Source: Acetobacteraceae bacterium (GTDB taxonomy: Bacteria; Pseudomonadota; Alphaproteobacteria; Acetobacterales; Acetobacteraceae). Taken from it: a stretch of DNA of 64,000 bases. Within the stretch, counting starts at the first letter, position 1, and each line of letters begins with the position of its first letter. Position numbers and translations under genes: made by a program. The stretch lies in the NCBI GenBank assembly GCA_030041375.1, contig JASHOA010000017.1:62001-126000 (forward strand), in the 5' to 3' direction. Shown one piece after another: positions 17,952-28,640 of the stretch. The notes beneath the pieces were generated by a model. It saw nothing but the letters and a program-made list of their open reading frames with translations. It was not told the DNA's origin and did not search any database.

Positions 17952-19316
17952 ATGTCCAACCCTGGAGCAGACAATGCCACGCCCATCACCTCGACCGCCG
18001 AACTGGCAGCCTATATCGCCGCCGGCTGCAAGCCACGCCAGCAGTTCCGCATCGGCACCGAGCACGAAAAATTTGGCTTCCGCCTGAGCGATTACGCTCC
18101 ACCACCCTATGCCCCGGACGGCATCCGCGCGCTCCTCGAGGCGCTGGCCGCCGGGGGCGGGGAGCCGATCCTCGACCACGGCCAGCCGATCGGGCTCGCG
18201 CGCGGCGATCTCGCGATCTCACTCGAACCGGGCGGCCAGGTCGAGCTTTCCGGCGCGCCGCTGGCAACGCTGCACGAAACGAAAAGAGAGCTCGAACAGC
18301 ACTTCGCCGAGGTGAGCGCCATCGCCGAGCGGCTCGGCCTCGGTTTCGCGCCCCTCGGGTTTCATCCGCTGGCAAGCCGCGAGGCGATGCCTTGGATGCC
18401 GAAAAGCCGCTACGCCATCATGCGCGCATACATGCCGAAGGTCGGGCGGCGCGGCCTCGACATGATGCTCCGTACCTGCACGGTTCAGGCCAATCTCGAC
18501 TTCGAATCGGAAGCCGACATGGTGCAGAAGTTCCGGGTTGCCCTCTGTCTTCAACCGCTCGCGACTGCGCTCTTCGCCAATTCACCTTTTTGTGAAGGAC
18601 GGCCGAACGGCTTCCTGTCAACCCGCGCCGAGGTCTGGCGCGACACCGATCCCGACCGCACCGGGATCCCTGCGGTTGTCTTCGAACCCGGCTTCGGATT
18701 CGCGCGCTACGTCGAATGGGCGCTGGACGTGCCGATGTATTTCATCCGCCGCAACGGCTCCTATCGCGATCTCGCCGGGCGGAGCTTCCGCGATTTCCTG
18801 GCCGGGCGTGTTCCTGAAGCGGCGGGAGAAACGCCGACGATCGGGGATTTCGCGGACCACGTGACAACGATTTTCACCGATGTGCGATTGAAACGATATC
18901 TCGAAATGCGCGGCGCGGATGCCGGCGGCATCACCCTGATGCTCGCACAATCTGCAATCTGGGCCGGGCTTTTTTACGACGCCGCCGCGCTCGCTGCCGC
19001 CGCCTCGGTGATCGCCCGCCATCCCTGGCAGGAGTTCGCAGCCCTTCGCGACCAGGTGCCGAAGACGGCGCTTGCAACGCGCTTCGGGCGCGGCACGCTC
19101 CGCGACCTGGCGCGAGAAGTTCTCGCCATCGCCGCAGACGGGCTCGCCGCGCGCCGCAAGCTCAATCCTGCCGGGGAGGATGAACGGGTCTATCTGGCGC
19201 CGCTCGAAGCGATGGCCGCAGGCGGACCGACCGAGGCGGAGCACTGGCTCGGCCGCTTCCATTCAACGTGGAAAGGAGACGTCCGGCCCATCTTTCTGGA
19301 GGCGAAAATCCGGTAG
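17952..19316 (+). CDS. gshA: Glutamate-cysteine ligase (alphaproteobacterial/plant type)
   Basis: 454 residues; first committed step of glutathione synthesis. The start region FRIGTEHEKFGFRLSD, GLARGDLAISLEPGGQVELS and RYAIMRAYMPKVGRRGLDMM are typical of the plant-like GCL2 family. The ATG at 17952 lies 23 bases after rsmE, suggesting cotranscription. Confidence 0.95.
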   Translation: MSNPGADNATPITSTAELAAYIAAGCKPRQQFRIGTEHEKFGFRLSDYAPPPYAPDGIRALLEALAAGGGEPILDHGQPIGLARGDLAISLEPGGQVELSGAPLATLHETKRELEQHFAEVSAIAERLGLGFAPLGFHPLASREAMPWMPKSRYAIMRAYMPKVGRRGLDMMLRTCTVQANLDFESEADMVQKFRVALCLQPLATALFANSPFCEGRPNGFLSTRAEVWRDTDPDRTGIPAVVFEPGFGFARYVEWALDVPMYFIRRNGSYRDLAGRSFRDFLAGRVPEAAGETPTIGDFADHVTTIFTDVRLKRYLEMRGADAGGITLMLAQSAIWAGLFYDAAALAAAASVIARHPWQEFAALRDQVPKTALATRFGRGTLRDLAREVLAIAADGLAARRKLNPAGEDERVYLAPLEAMAAGGPTEAEHWLGRFHSTWKGDVRPIFLEAKIR

Positions 19317-19380
19317 CGAAGCACACGCATACGTAGCAAATCGTCTTGCGGATGCAACCGAAATAAGGCTGAATGGTGGC

Positions 19381-21399
19381 ATGGAAGTTGCGAGCCTCCC
19401 GCGCCACGACTCGCCGGCACGCCCCGTCAGCGCACCGAATCCCGCGGCACTCAGGCTGCGACTGATCGGAACCATGGAAGCCTCGGCACCCGGCGGAGCT
19501 TCCGTCCTGCCGCCCGGCCGCAAGACCAGGGGATTGCTCGCGGTGGTGGCGCTCTCCGCGCCGCGTCCAGTCTCACGTGCCAGGCTCGCCGATCTGCTTT
19601 GGGGCCGCCGTCCGGAACTGCAGGCACGGGCGTCGCTCCGCCAGGAAATTCATCGCCTGAGCGAGGCGCTGGAGCCGCTCGGCGTCGAAGTGCTGCACGT
19701 CACCCGCGATCATATCGCGCTCTGGCCGGGTCTCGTCTGGACCGACGTCGGCGAGCTGCGCGAGGCCAGCGCCGGTGATCCGGCGGCGCTGGCCCTGATG
19801 AACGGAACATTGCTCGATGGCCTCGACGGCGTCGACTCCGCCTTCGATGCCTGGTTGCGCACCGAGCGCGAACGGCTGGACGATCACGTCCGCGGTCTGG
19901 CCGAACTCCGTCTCGGCGCCCAGGTGGAACCACAGGCCGTCATCGCGGCGGCTCGCCAGCTTCTGGCGATCGATCGGGCACACGAAGGCGCCTGGCGTGC
20001 CCTGATGCGTGCCCATGCCGCGCGCGGCGAACGCGGCATGGCCATCGAGGCCTACGAACGCTGCCGGGCCGCGCTCGCCGCCGTCCGCGATGCAACCCCG
20101 TCGGCCGAGACCGAAGCGCTGCTTGCCGAACTTCGCCGCTCCGCCGGGCAAGCCGGATACATCATCGAGGCGGCCGCGCCTTCGGTGCGCGCGGCAGGGC
20201 CACGGATCGCAGTGCTGCCGCTGCAGCCGATCGGCAGCGCCGATTCCGAACTGGGGATCGCGATCGCCGAGGAGATCACCGGCGCACTGGCGCGCATCAA
20301 TGGTCTCTGCCTGCTTGCCCCGCCGCCGCCCACCGCCGAGCCCAGCCTGCCGCGCGAGAACCACTCGGCCCGCCGTCGCCTCGGCACCGACCTACTGATC
20401 GAGGGCACCCTGCAACGCCGTGGCCGGCACCTCCGCGTCTTGCTCCGTCTCCTCGATCTGCGCGCTGGCGACCACGTGGTGTGGACTCGCCGCTTCGACG
20501 ATCAGGCGGACGATCTGCTCGCCCTGCAGGACGAGATCGCCGCCGGCACCGCCGCCGAGCTCGACAGTTTCATCGCACTGATCGAGGCACGCCGCCTCGT
20601 CCAACGCGACAAGTCGGACCAGTCCGCGTCCGAACTGCTGCTCCACGCCGTCCCGACGATGCTGCGCCTCGAACGCAACTCCTTCCTGGAGGCAGGCCGG
20701 CTCTTGCAAGCGGCGCGTGAGCGCGAGCCCGCCAATGCTGCGGCGCACGCCTGGTATGCGTTGTGGCACACGTTCCTGGTTGCGCAGGGCTGGGCGACGG
20801 ATCCGCTCGCCGCGGCGGCCCGGGCCGGCGGGCTGGCAGAACGCGCCGTTCGGCTCGACCCCAGCGATGCCCGGGTCCTGGCAATCGCCGGACAGGTCCA
20901 GGCTGGAGTGAGGCGCCGATCCCGCGAGGCACTCGCGTTGTTCGATCGCTCGCTGGTCCGCAATCCGAGTCTTGCCATGGCCTGGGCGCTCTCCGGCTTT
21001 GCGCTGACCTGCCTCGGCCAGTTGAGCGAGGCGGAGCGGCAACTCGATCGCTACAAGGCGCTTTCGCCCCTCGATCTGTACGCCGGCTTGCTCGATCTCG
21101 GGTGTGTTGCCGCCGCCCTGCTGCGACACGACCATGCCCGCGCCGCCGTGCTCGGCCGCCAAGCGAGCGAACTCAACTCCGGCTTTCGCCCGATGCTGAA
21201 GTTCACCCTTTCCGCACTCGGCCATCTCGGCCGGCGCCAGGAAGCCGCGCTCGTCATGCGGCGGCTGATGGGGATCGCCCCCGGCCTGACGATTGCCGGC
21301 TTCCTCGCCACGAGCCCGTTCGACCGGCCCGCCGATACCGAGCACATCGCCGAGGGCCTTCGCCTCGCCGGCTTGCCCGCCAGCCCCCCTGCCCACTGA
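19381..21399 (+). CDS. SARP-like regulator: wHTH, BTAD, TolB-like and TPR domains
   Basis: 672 residues, cytoplasmic with no membrane segment. Residues about 24-95 form an OmpR/SARP-type winged helix (LPPGRKTRGLLAVVALS, LADLLWGRRPELQARASLRQ). About 100-245 is a BTAD domain (AWRALMRAHAARGERGMAIE). About 270-400 resembles the TolB-like domain found in CadC/adenylyl-cyclase relatives (RIAVLPLQPIGSADSELGIA, DLLIEGTLQRRGRHLRV). The rest is TPR-like (AERAVRLDPSDARVLAIAGQ). Such proteins are transcription activators sensing unknown signals. It lies alone after gshA, 64 bases away, and its target is unknown. Confidence 0.85.
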   Translation: MEVASLPRHDSPARPVSAPNPAALRLRLIGTMEASAPGGASVLPPGRKTRGLLAVVALSAPRPVSRARLADLLWGRRPELQARASLRQEIHRLSEALEPLGVEVLHVTRDHIALWPGLVWTDVGELREASAGDPAALALMNGTLLDGLDGVDSAFDAWLRTERERLDDHVRGLAELRLGAQVEPQAVIAAARQLLAIDRAHEGAWRALMRAHAARGERGMAIEAYERCRAALAAVRDATPSAETEALLAELRRSAGQAGYIIEAAAPSVRAAGPRIAVLPLQPIGSADSELGIAIAEEITGALARINGLCLLAPPPPTAEPSLPRENHSARRRLGTDLLIEGTLQRRGRHLRVLLRLLDLRAGDHVVWTRRFDDQADDLLALQDEIAAGTAAELDSFIALIEARRLVQRDKSDQSASELLLHAVPTMLRLERNSFLEAGRLLQAAREREPANAAAHAWYALWHTFLVAQGWATDPLAAAARAGGLAERAVRLDPSDARVLAIAGQVQAGVRRRSREALALFDRSLVRNPSLAMAWALSGFALTCLGQLSEAERQLDRYKALSPLDLYAGLLDLGCVAAALLRHDHARAAVLGRQASELNSGFRPMLKFTLSALGHLGRRQEAALVMRRLMGIAPGLTIAGFLATSPFDRPADTEHIAEGLRLAGLPASPPAH

Positions 21400-21453
21400 C
21401 CCCGATGCCAGCCTCTCCGCTCTCCCTCCGGGCCGGAGGCGAGGAATCCAGCG

Positions 21454-22410
21454 TCACCCCAGTACCCAGCGGCGAAACAGCTCGAGATCGATGTTGCCGC
21501 CGCTCAGCACCACCCCGACCCGCCGCCCGGCCTGCATCCCCTTCTCCTTCATCAATGCCGCCAGCGCAGCGGCGCCGGCGCCCTCCGCCAGGTTGTGGGT
21601 CGCCTTCCAGAAGCTCCCGATGGCGGCGGCTATTTCCGTATCCGTAACAGTGACGATGCGCGCCGCACCGCCGCGGATGATCTCGAGTGCGGCCGGATCG
21701 GGGATGCGCACGGCGATCCCGTCGGCCAGGGTATCGGCACGGTTCAGCACGACGGCATGACCAGCCGCCAGCGAACGCGCATAAGGGTCCGCGCCCCGGC
21801 TCTGCACGCCGACGATCTCCGTCTTGAGCCCGAGCAGATCCCTGACCCCGATCGCCCCGCAAATCCCTGATCCGAGCCCGACCGGGACATAGAGGCTGGA
21901 AAGCAGCGGCGCCGCCCGGAACAGTTCGAGCGCCCAACTCGCCACGCCGAGCACCAGATCCGGGTGGAAGGAGTGAACGAAGGTCAGCCCATCCCTTGCC
22001 GCCAGACGAAAGGCCTCGTCGCGCGCCGCCTCGAAATCGGCGCCATAGACGACGAGATTGGTGCCGAAGCCCTCCATCAGGCGATTCTTTTCGGCGCTGT
22101 TGCCCTCCGGAACAACAATCGTGGCCGGAATGCCCATCGCCTGCCCGGCATACCCGATCGACTGGCCATGATTGCCGCGCGTGGCCGAGATCACTCCCCT
22201 CAGGCCAGGAGTGCTTCGCCGCAGCCGGTCCAGACGCACCAGCCCGCCGCGCACTTTGAAGGCGCCGATCGGTGTGGCATTCTCGTGTTTGACCCACACC
22301 TCGCAGCCGGCCTCTGCCGAAAGCAACGGCCAGGCCCGCTCGGGCGTCGGCGCAAAGAACCGGTGGATCAGCCCGGCGGCTGCCTCCAGCTCAGCCAGCG
22401 AGAACAGAAT
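21454..22410 (-). CDS. Threonine dehydratase-like PLP enzyme with no canonical start codon
   Basis: PLP fold-type II ammonia-lyase resembling threonine/serine dehydratase. The PLP Lys is in KHENATPIGAFKVRGG, followed by SATRGNHGQSIGYAGQAMG and the phosphate-binding loop VGLGSGICG. Family-like coding continues upstream of the first in-frame TTG (22326): FSLAELEAAAGLIHRFF and APTPERAWPLL are conserved N-terminal sequence. No ATG, GTG or TTG lies between there and the csp stop at 22468. Candidate starts are ATT at 22410, ATC at 22422 after a GGAGGG at 22435-22440, or the truncating TTG. About 318 residues from the ATT. The frame equals that of the upstream csp. Confidence 0.8.
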   Translation of the reverse strand: MLFSLAELEAAAGLIHRFFAPTPERAWPLLSAEAGCEVWVKHENATPIGAFKVRGGLVRLDRLRRSTPGLRGVISATRGNHGQSIGYAGQAMGIPATIVVPEGNSAEKNRLMEGFGTNLVVYGADFEAARDEAFRLAARDGLTFVHSFHPDLVLGVASWALELFRAAPLLSSLYVPVGLGSGICGAIGVRDLLGLKTEIVGVQSRGADPYARSLAAGHAVVLNRADTLADGIAVRIPDPAALEIIRGGAARIVTVTDTEIAAAIGSFWKATHNLAEGAGAAALAALMKEKGMQAGRRVGVVLSGGNIDLELFRRWVLG

Positions 22411-22467
22411 GCCGCGCGAGATGCGGGAAACTCGCCCTCCGGCGGCGGGAAACTTTCCCGCCTTCGT

Positions 22468-22671
22468 TCACAGCGCGCGCAGGTTGGTGGCCGACGCCTT
22501 GCCGCGCTCCATGCTGATTTCGTAGCTGACCCGCTGGCCTTCATTCAATCCCTTGAGGCCTGCGGACTGAACGGCCGTGATGTGCACGAACACGTCCTTG
22601 CCGCCATCCTGCGGCACGATGAATCCATAACCTTTGGTTGCATTGAACCATTTCACGGTGCCGATGGCCAT
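22468..22671 (-). CDS. cspA: Cold-shock protein (CspA family), second copy
   Basis: 67 residues, one cold-shock domain: [18 protein letters not shown] (RNP1), [13 protein letters not shown] (RNP2). GGAGAAGAG precedes the ATG at 22671. It lies between groEL and the threonine-dehydratase-like gene on the same strand; a strong terminator separates it from groEL, so it probably has its own promoter in 22672-22880. Its TGA stop is in frame with the next gene. Confidence 0.95.
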   Translation of the reverse strand: MAIGTVKWFNATKGYGFIVPQDGGKDVFVHITAVQSAGLKGLNEGQRVSYEISMERGKASATNLRAL

Positions 22672-22880
22672 GAAACACTCTTCTCCGTCGTTGAGGGACC
22701 GCGCCGATTGGCACGGCCTGGAAACAATCAGGCCTTCTTGACTTCTTGAAGGCCCGTCCGGCGACGGGGGCACCGCAAGCTGAGGCCAGGAAGTCGATTG
22801 CGATGCGAGTTGGGCAGAAAGCGCCCCGGCTGTCAATCGCGGCTTCGTGACCACCGCGGCGGAATGAACACGCAAGGAAC

Positions 22881-22908
22881 GGGGGCGGATCCATGCGGAT
22901 CCGCCCCC
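22881..22908. terminator. groESL terminator hairpin
   Basis: A perfect 12-bp inverted repeat, gggggcggatcc at 22881-22892 and its complement at 22897-22908, with a 4-base loop. It lies 25 bases beyond the groEL stop on the minus strand. Confidence 0.85.
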
Positions 22909-22933
22909 TCTCTTTCCCTTGCGTAGTGGCGAA

Positions 22934-24977
<2,044 letters not shown>

Positions 24978-25060
24978 GCGGATTGCTCCCCACCTTTAAG
25001 GTTGCATCTCTAGACAGAATTTCGATCACCCGGCGCGTGCCGGGGGCATTGCCCCGTTGG

Positions 25061-25085
25061 TGGCACTCTTCCGCAGTGAGTGCCA
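25061..25085. promoter_or_regulatory. CIRCE operator (HrcA binding site)
   Basis: tggcactc at 25061-25068, a 9-base spacer, and gagtgcca at 25078-25085: perfect 8-bp arms matching the CIRCE core (GCACTC-N9-GAGTGC). It lies upstream of groES on the minus strand, so the operon is inferred to be repressed by HrcA and induced by heat shock. hrcA itself is not in the window. Confidence 0.92.
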
Positions 25086-25244
25086 GCGATCTAGCGATTA
25101 CCCCCTCGCCTGTCAAGCGGCCGGCAGCAGTCCTGGCGGTCGAGTGACAAGTCATTGACTTTCAACGATTATTGATTGACGTCCACGGACGAAGCCGTGG
25201 CAGAATTCAGGGCGGGGAGGCAGGAAGGAGCGAAGGACCAGACC

Positions 25245-25505
25245 ATGCGACTGCCAGCACGATCAAGAGAATGGCGGCTGACCACCGCCGAGATCCTCTA
25301 TCGCCTGCCGGATCACCCCGTCCTTCTCCAGACCTTCATCTGGCAGAATTACGATCTTGCCCCGCACTATCCCGAATTGCGCCGCTTCCTCGCCTTCTGG
25401 CGCCGCGAACTCGACGGCCCGGTTCATTCGGTGCGCGTCGCTTCCGCCGACCCCCTTCCGCACCGGGGCTGGCGGCACGCCGATCATTTGCTCACCCTCC
25501 ACTGA
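25245..25505 (+). CDS. usg: Usg family protein
   Basis: 86 residues. The core EILYRLPDHPVLLQTFIWQN then YDLAPHYPELRRFLAFWRRE is characteristic of Usg, a small alphaproteobacterial protein named for its place upstream of trp genes in some species. The function is unknown. No trp gene is near here. The ATG at 25245 fits the family N-terminus; an open extension to 25176 lacks similarity. Confidence 0.85.
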   Translation: MRLPARSREWRLTTAEILYRLPDHPVLLQTFIWQNYDLAPHYPELRRFLAFWRRELDGPVHSVRVASADPLPHRGWRHADHLLTLH

Positions 25506-25597
25506 GCCGCCCCCTCGGGCAGGCTGGACAAAGGAAGCCTTCCCGGCGCATCCCAGGCCGGCGCCGCGACCGCGCCGGTTTCCCCCGGGATGAGCCG

Positions 25598-26692
25598 ATG
25601 ACGTCTGCCGTCCACGCCCTCCTCGCCCCCGGCCGCCACGCTGCCTGGGCGCGCGATCCTGATCGCCATCGCCGCCTGCTCGCCGGCTGGCTTTTCCTCG
25701 TCGCTTTCATGATCTTCGTCATGGTCGGGCTGGGCGGCGCCACGCGCCTTACCGGCTCCGGCCTCTCCATCATGCGCTGGGCACCGCTCGAAGGCGTGCT
25801 GCCGCCGCTGAGCCACGCCGCCTGGGAGCATCTCTACGCACTCTATCGCCACATTCCCCAGTATGCGCTCGAACACCAAGGCTTCGGCCTGGCGGGCTTC
25901 CAGGGCATCTTCTGGCTGGAATGGGTGCATCGCCTGTGGGGGCGCCTGATCGGGCTCGCCGTGATCGCACCGCTCGCGATCTTCTGGTGGCAGGGCCGGA
26001 TCAGCCGCTGGCTTGCTGCGCGGCTCTTTCTGTTCTTCGTCCTCGGCGGTGTGCAGGGCCTGATCGGCTGGCTGATGGTCAGGAGCGGTTTTCGCGCCGA
26101 TAGTACCTCGGTCGCAGCACCCTGGCTCGTTCTGCACCTCGTCTTCGCACTCGGGCTCTATGCCGCCATTCTCTGGACGGCGCTCACCCTCACTTCGCCG
26201 GATCCAGCGCCGCTCGCCGGCGTGCGCCCGCTCTTCCACCTCACCCTGCTCGCCTGCCTTCTGGTCGCGCTCACCATCGCCGCCGGCGGCCTCACCGCCG
26301 GCACCCATGCCGGCTTCATTTACAATACATTCCCGCTGATGGAGGGCCATCTCGTCCCGGCCAACTATGCGCGACTCACTCCGTTCCTCGCCAACTTCGT
26401 GCACAATCCGGCTGCCATCCAATTCAATCACCGGCTGCTCGCGAGCCTGACCCTGCTTGTGATTCTCGCCGCCGTCCTGCTCGCTTTCACCAGCCGCCGC
26501 CGTCTCTCCCGTGCCGCCCTCTTGGCGTTCACCGCACTCTTTCTTGTCGTCCTCCTTCAGTACGCGCTCGGCGTCGCAACCCTGCTCCTGGTGGTTCCGC
26601 TCCCGCTCGGCATCGCTCATCAGCTCAACGCAACGCTGCTGCTGACCGCAAGTCTCGTCGCCCTCGGCACGTTGCGCGGTGCCCCGCCGTGA
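25598..26692 (+). CDS. ctaA: Heme A synthase (COX15/CtaA type 2)
   Basis: 364 residues, eight membrane helices. Converts heme O to heme A for cytochrome aa3 oxidase. VMVGLGGATRLTGSGLSIM is the family hallmark. The four heme-binding His lie in EWVHRLWGR, LVLHLVFAL, QFNHRLLAS and GIAHQLNATLL. The stop overlaps the GTG start of the next gene by four bases. Confidence 0.95.
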   Translation: MTSAVHALLAPGRHAAWARDPDRHRRLLAGWLFLVAFMIFVMVGLGGATRLTGSGLSIMRWAPLEGVLPPLSHAAWEHLYALYRHIPQYALEHQGFGLAGFQGIFWLEWVHRLWGRLIGLAVIAPLAIFWWQGRISRWLAARLFLFFVLGGVQGLIGWLMVRSGFRADSTSVAAPWLVLHLVFALGLYAAILWTALTLTSPDPAPLAGVRPLFHLTLLACLLVALTIAAGGLTAGTHAGFIYNTFPLMEGHLVPANYARLTPFLANFVHNPAAIQFNHRLLASLTLLVILAAVLLAFTSRRRLSRAALLAFTALFLVVLLQYALGVATLLLVVPLPLGIAHQLNATLLLTASLVALGTLRGAPP

Positions 26693-27264
26693 CCGCCGAT
26701 ACCCGCCCGCGCTGCCCCTGGGCCGCCGGCACGCCCGAGATGATCGCCTATCACGACCTGGAATGGGGCACGCCTCAGCACGACGACCGCGCGCTGTTCG
26801 AGCTTCTCACTCTCGAAGGCGCCCAGGCCGGACTTTCCTGGCGCACCATTCTCGCGCGGCGGGAAGAGTACCGCCGCACCTTCCACGCCTTCGATATTGC
26901 CCGCATCGCCGCGATGACCGATCGCGAGCTCGAATCGGTCCTCCGCCATTCCGGCATCATCCGCAACCGCCTGAAAATCTGGTCCGTGCGTTCGAACGCC
27001 GAAGCCGCCCTGCAAGCGAGCACCACTCACGGCAGCCTCGATGCCTTTCTCTGGTCCTTTGTCGCGGGCCGACCCGTCGTCAACCGCTGGCGCACCATGG
27101 CCGAGGTCCCCGACCGGACGGATCTCTCGGACCGGATGAGCAAGACCCTGCGCAAGGCAGGATTCCGTTTCATCGGCACGACGATCTGCTACGCCTTCAT
27201 GCAGGCGACCGGCATGGTGGACGATCATCTCGCCACCTGCTTCCGCGCCCACTCCCATCCCTGA
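26689..27264 (+). CDS. tag: DNA-3-methyladenine glycosylase I
   Basis: 191 residues; excises 3-methyladenine from alkylated DNA. RCPWAAGTPEMIAYHDLEWG contains the first Cys and His zinc ligands, GLSWRTILARREEYRRTF follows, and MVDDHLATCF gives the second His and Cys ligands. GTG start at 26689 overlaps the ctaA stop (GTGA), so it is translationally coupled to ctaA. Confidence 0.94.
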   Translation: MTADTRPRCPWAAGTPEMIAYHDLEWGTPQHDDRALFELLTLEGAQAGLSWRTILARREEYRRTFHAFDIARIAAMTDRELESVLRHSGIIRNRLKIWSVRSNAEAALQASTTHGSLDAFLWSFVAGRPVVNRWRTMAEVPDRTDLSDRMSKTLRKAGFRFIGTTICYAFMQATGMVDDHLATCFRAHSHP

Positions 27265-27392
27265 TCCGCTGCGCAGAGGCATTTCGTCCACGAAACGCCC
27301 TTCCTTTACCTTTGGCGTCATTGCTCCGCCTCGCCCGCATCGCCAGCGTGCTGCGATCGACGAACCAGGGCAGCGAAAGGAGCAAGCGGGCG

Positions 27393-28202
27393 ATGCCGGC
27401 AATAACGGCAGCAGACGGCACGGAACTGTTCACGAAGGACTGGGGCCACGGACCCGCGATGCTGTTCGTGCACAGCGCGGCGGTGTCCAACGACATCTGG
27501 CAATATCAGCACGCGCATTTCCTGGAGGCGGGGTACCGGGTCGTCGCCTTCGATCGCCGCGGGCACGGGCGATCCGGACCGGCGGCAACCGGCTACGACG
27601 CGGACACCCTGGCGGACGACCTCGCCCGGGTGATCGAGGCGCACAACCTTGAGGCAGCCACTCTGGTCGGGCACTCGATGGGATGCGGCGAGATCATGAG
27701 ATACCTCGCCCGATACGGTGCGGCACGCGTAGCGCGAATCATCCTGGTCGGCACTACGACACCGTTCCTGTTGCAGACCGAGGACAATCCCGACGGGATC
27801 GACCGCCCGGTCTTCGAGTCCCTCCGTTCCGGGTGGCGGCGGGATTACCCGCGCTGGGTGGCCGAAAATGCGCGCCCCTTTTTCGTCCCCGCGACGAGCC
27901 AGGCATTGCTCGAATGGGCGGTCGGCAACATCTGCGCCACACCCGTCAGCGTTGCGATCGCCTGCAACAGGACCGTGACCGATACGGACTACCGGGCGGA
28001 TTGCCGTGCCATTTCAGTACCGACGCTGATCGTGCACGGAACGCATGACGTCTCGGCACCGCTCGATCTCACGGCGAGGCCAACCGCGACGCTGATCGCG
28101 AAGAGCCGCCTCGCGATCTACGAGGGTGCGCCGCACGGCTTGATGTTCACCCACATGGACCGCCTGCATGCGGACATGGAGGAATTCATCGCCGCCACCT
28201 GA
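27393..28202 (+). CDS. Alpha/beta hydrolase (haloperoxidase-like)
   Basis: 269 residues. Oxyanion region FVHSAAVSNDIWQYQ, nucleophile elbow LVGHSMGCGE (Ser), acid TLIVHGTHDVSAPL (Asp) and catalytic His in YEGAPHGLMFTH. The ATG at 27393 has AGGAG about ten bases upstream. The substrate cannot be predicted; cofactor-free haloperoxidase/esterase relatives are closest by motif. Confidence 0.88.
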   Translation: MPAITAADGTELFTKDWGHGPAMLFVHSAAVSNDIWQYQHAHFLEAGYRVVAFDRRGHGRSGPAATGYDADTLADDLARVIEAHNLEAATLVGHSMGCGEIMRYLARYGAARVARIILVGTTTPFLLQTEDNPDGIDRPVFESLRSGWRRDYPRWVAENARPFFVPATSQALLEWAVGNICATPVSVAIACNRTVTDTDYRADCRAISVPTLIVHGTHDVSAPLDLTARPTATLIAKSRLAIYEGAPHGLMFTHMDRLHADMEEFIAAT

Positions 28203-28231
28203 AAACCACCCTGCCATGAGAGCGGATGGTC

Positions 28232-28264
28232 CCGAAGTACGCTGCCAGGGACAGTGCACTTCGG
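28232..28264. terminator. Hairpin between convergent hydrolase and DUF1127 genes
   Basis: Arms ccgaagtacgctg (28232-28244) and cagtgcacttcgg (28252-28264) pair at 11 of 13 positions around a 7-base loop. Confidence 0.5.
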
Positions 28265-28276
28265 AACGCGACATCG

Positions 28277-28486
28277 TTACAGCCGGTTGAACTCGAACAG
28301 CGCCTGGGCGCGGCTGACCCCGATATCCTTCAGCTCGGCATCGCTCAGCGCCAGCAGCGCGGCCCGCTCGCGTCGCTGCGCCGACCACCTGGCCCAGCTT
28401 GTCCTGATGCCGTCCCACATGGCTGAGGCCCGACCGAACAGATGGATTTCGTGTCCCGGCTGGCCTGCGACCGACATCTGGTTCAT
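28277..28486 (-). CDS. DUF1127 domain small protein
   Basis: 69 residues. The C-terminal half, RERAALLALSDAELKDIG then VSRAQALFEFNRL, is the arginine-rich DUF1127 motif. Some DUF1127 proteins bind RNA or influence phosphate and carbon metabolism in alphaproteobacteria. GAGGAGAAGG precedes the ATG at 28486. It is convergent with the hydrolase gene and divergent from the LysR gene. Confidence 0.88.
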   Translation of the reverse strand: MNQMSVAGQPGHEIHLFGRASAMWDGIRTSWARWSAQRRERAALLALSDAELKDIGVSRAQALFEFNRL

Positions 28487-28640
28487 CGCCCTTCTCCTCA
28501 CAGCAGGCGGGGCTAGGCCTGTCGCCCTTTCGACCCCGCATCATCGCTACCAGCGCGGAATTAAGGGCTCTTCTGCCTTGCCGACAATCTATTTCTTGTC
28601 ATAGAATTCGTGATCAAAACTCACCTGAACAGGTGTTGGA

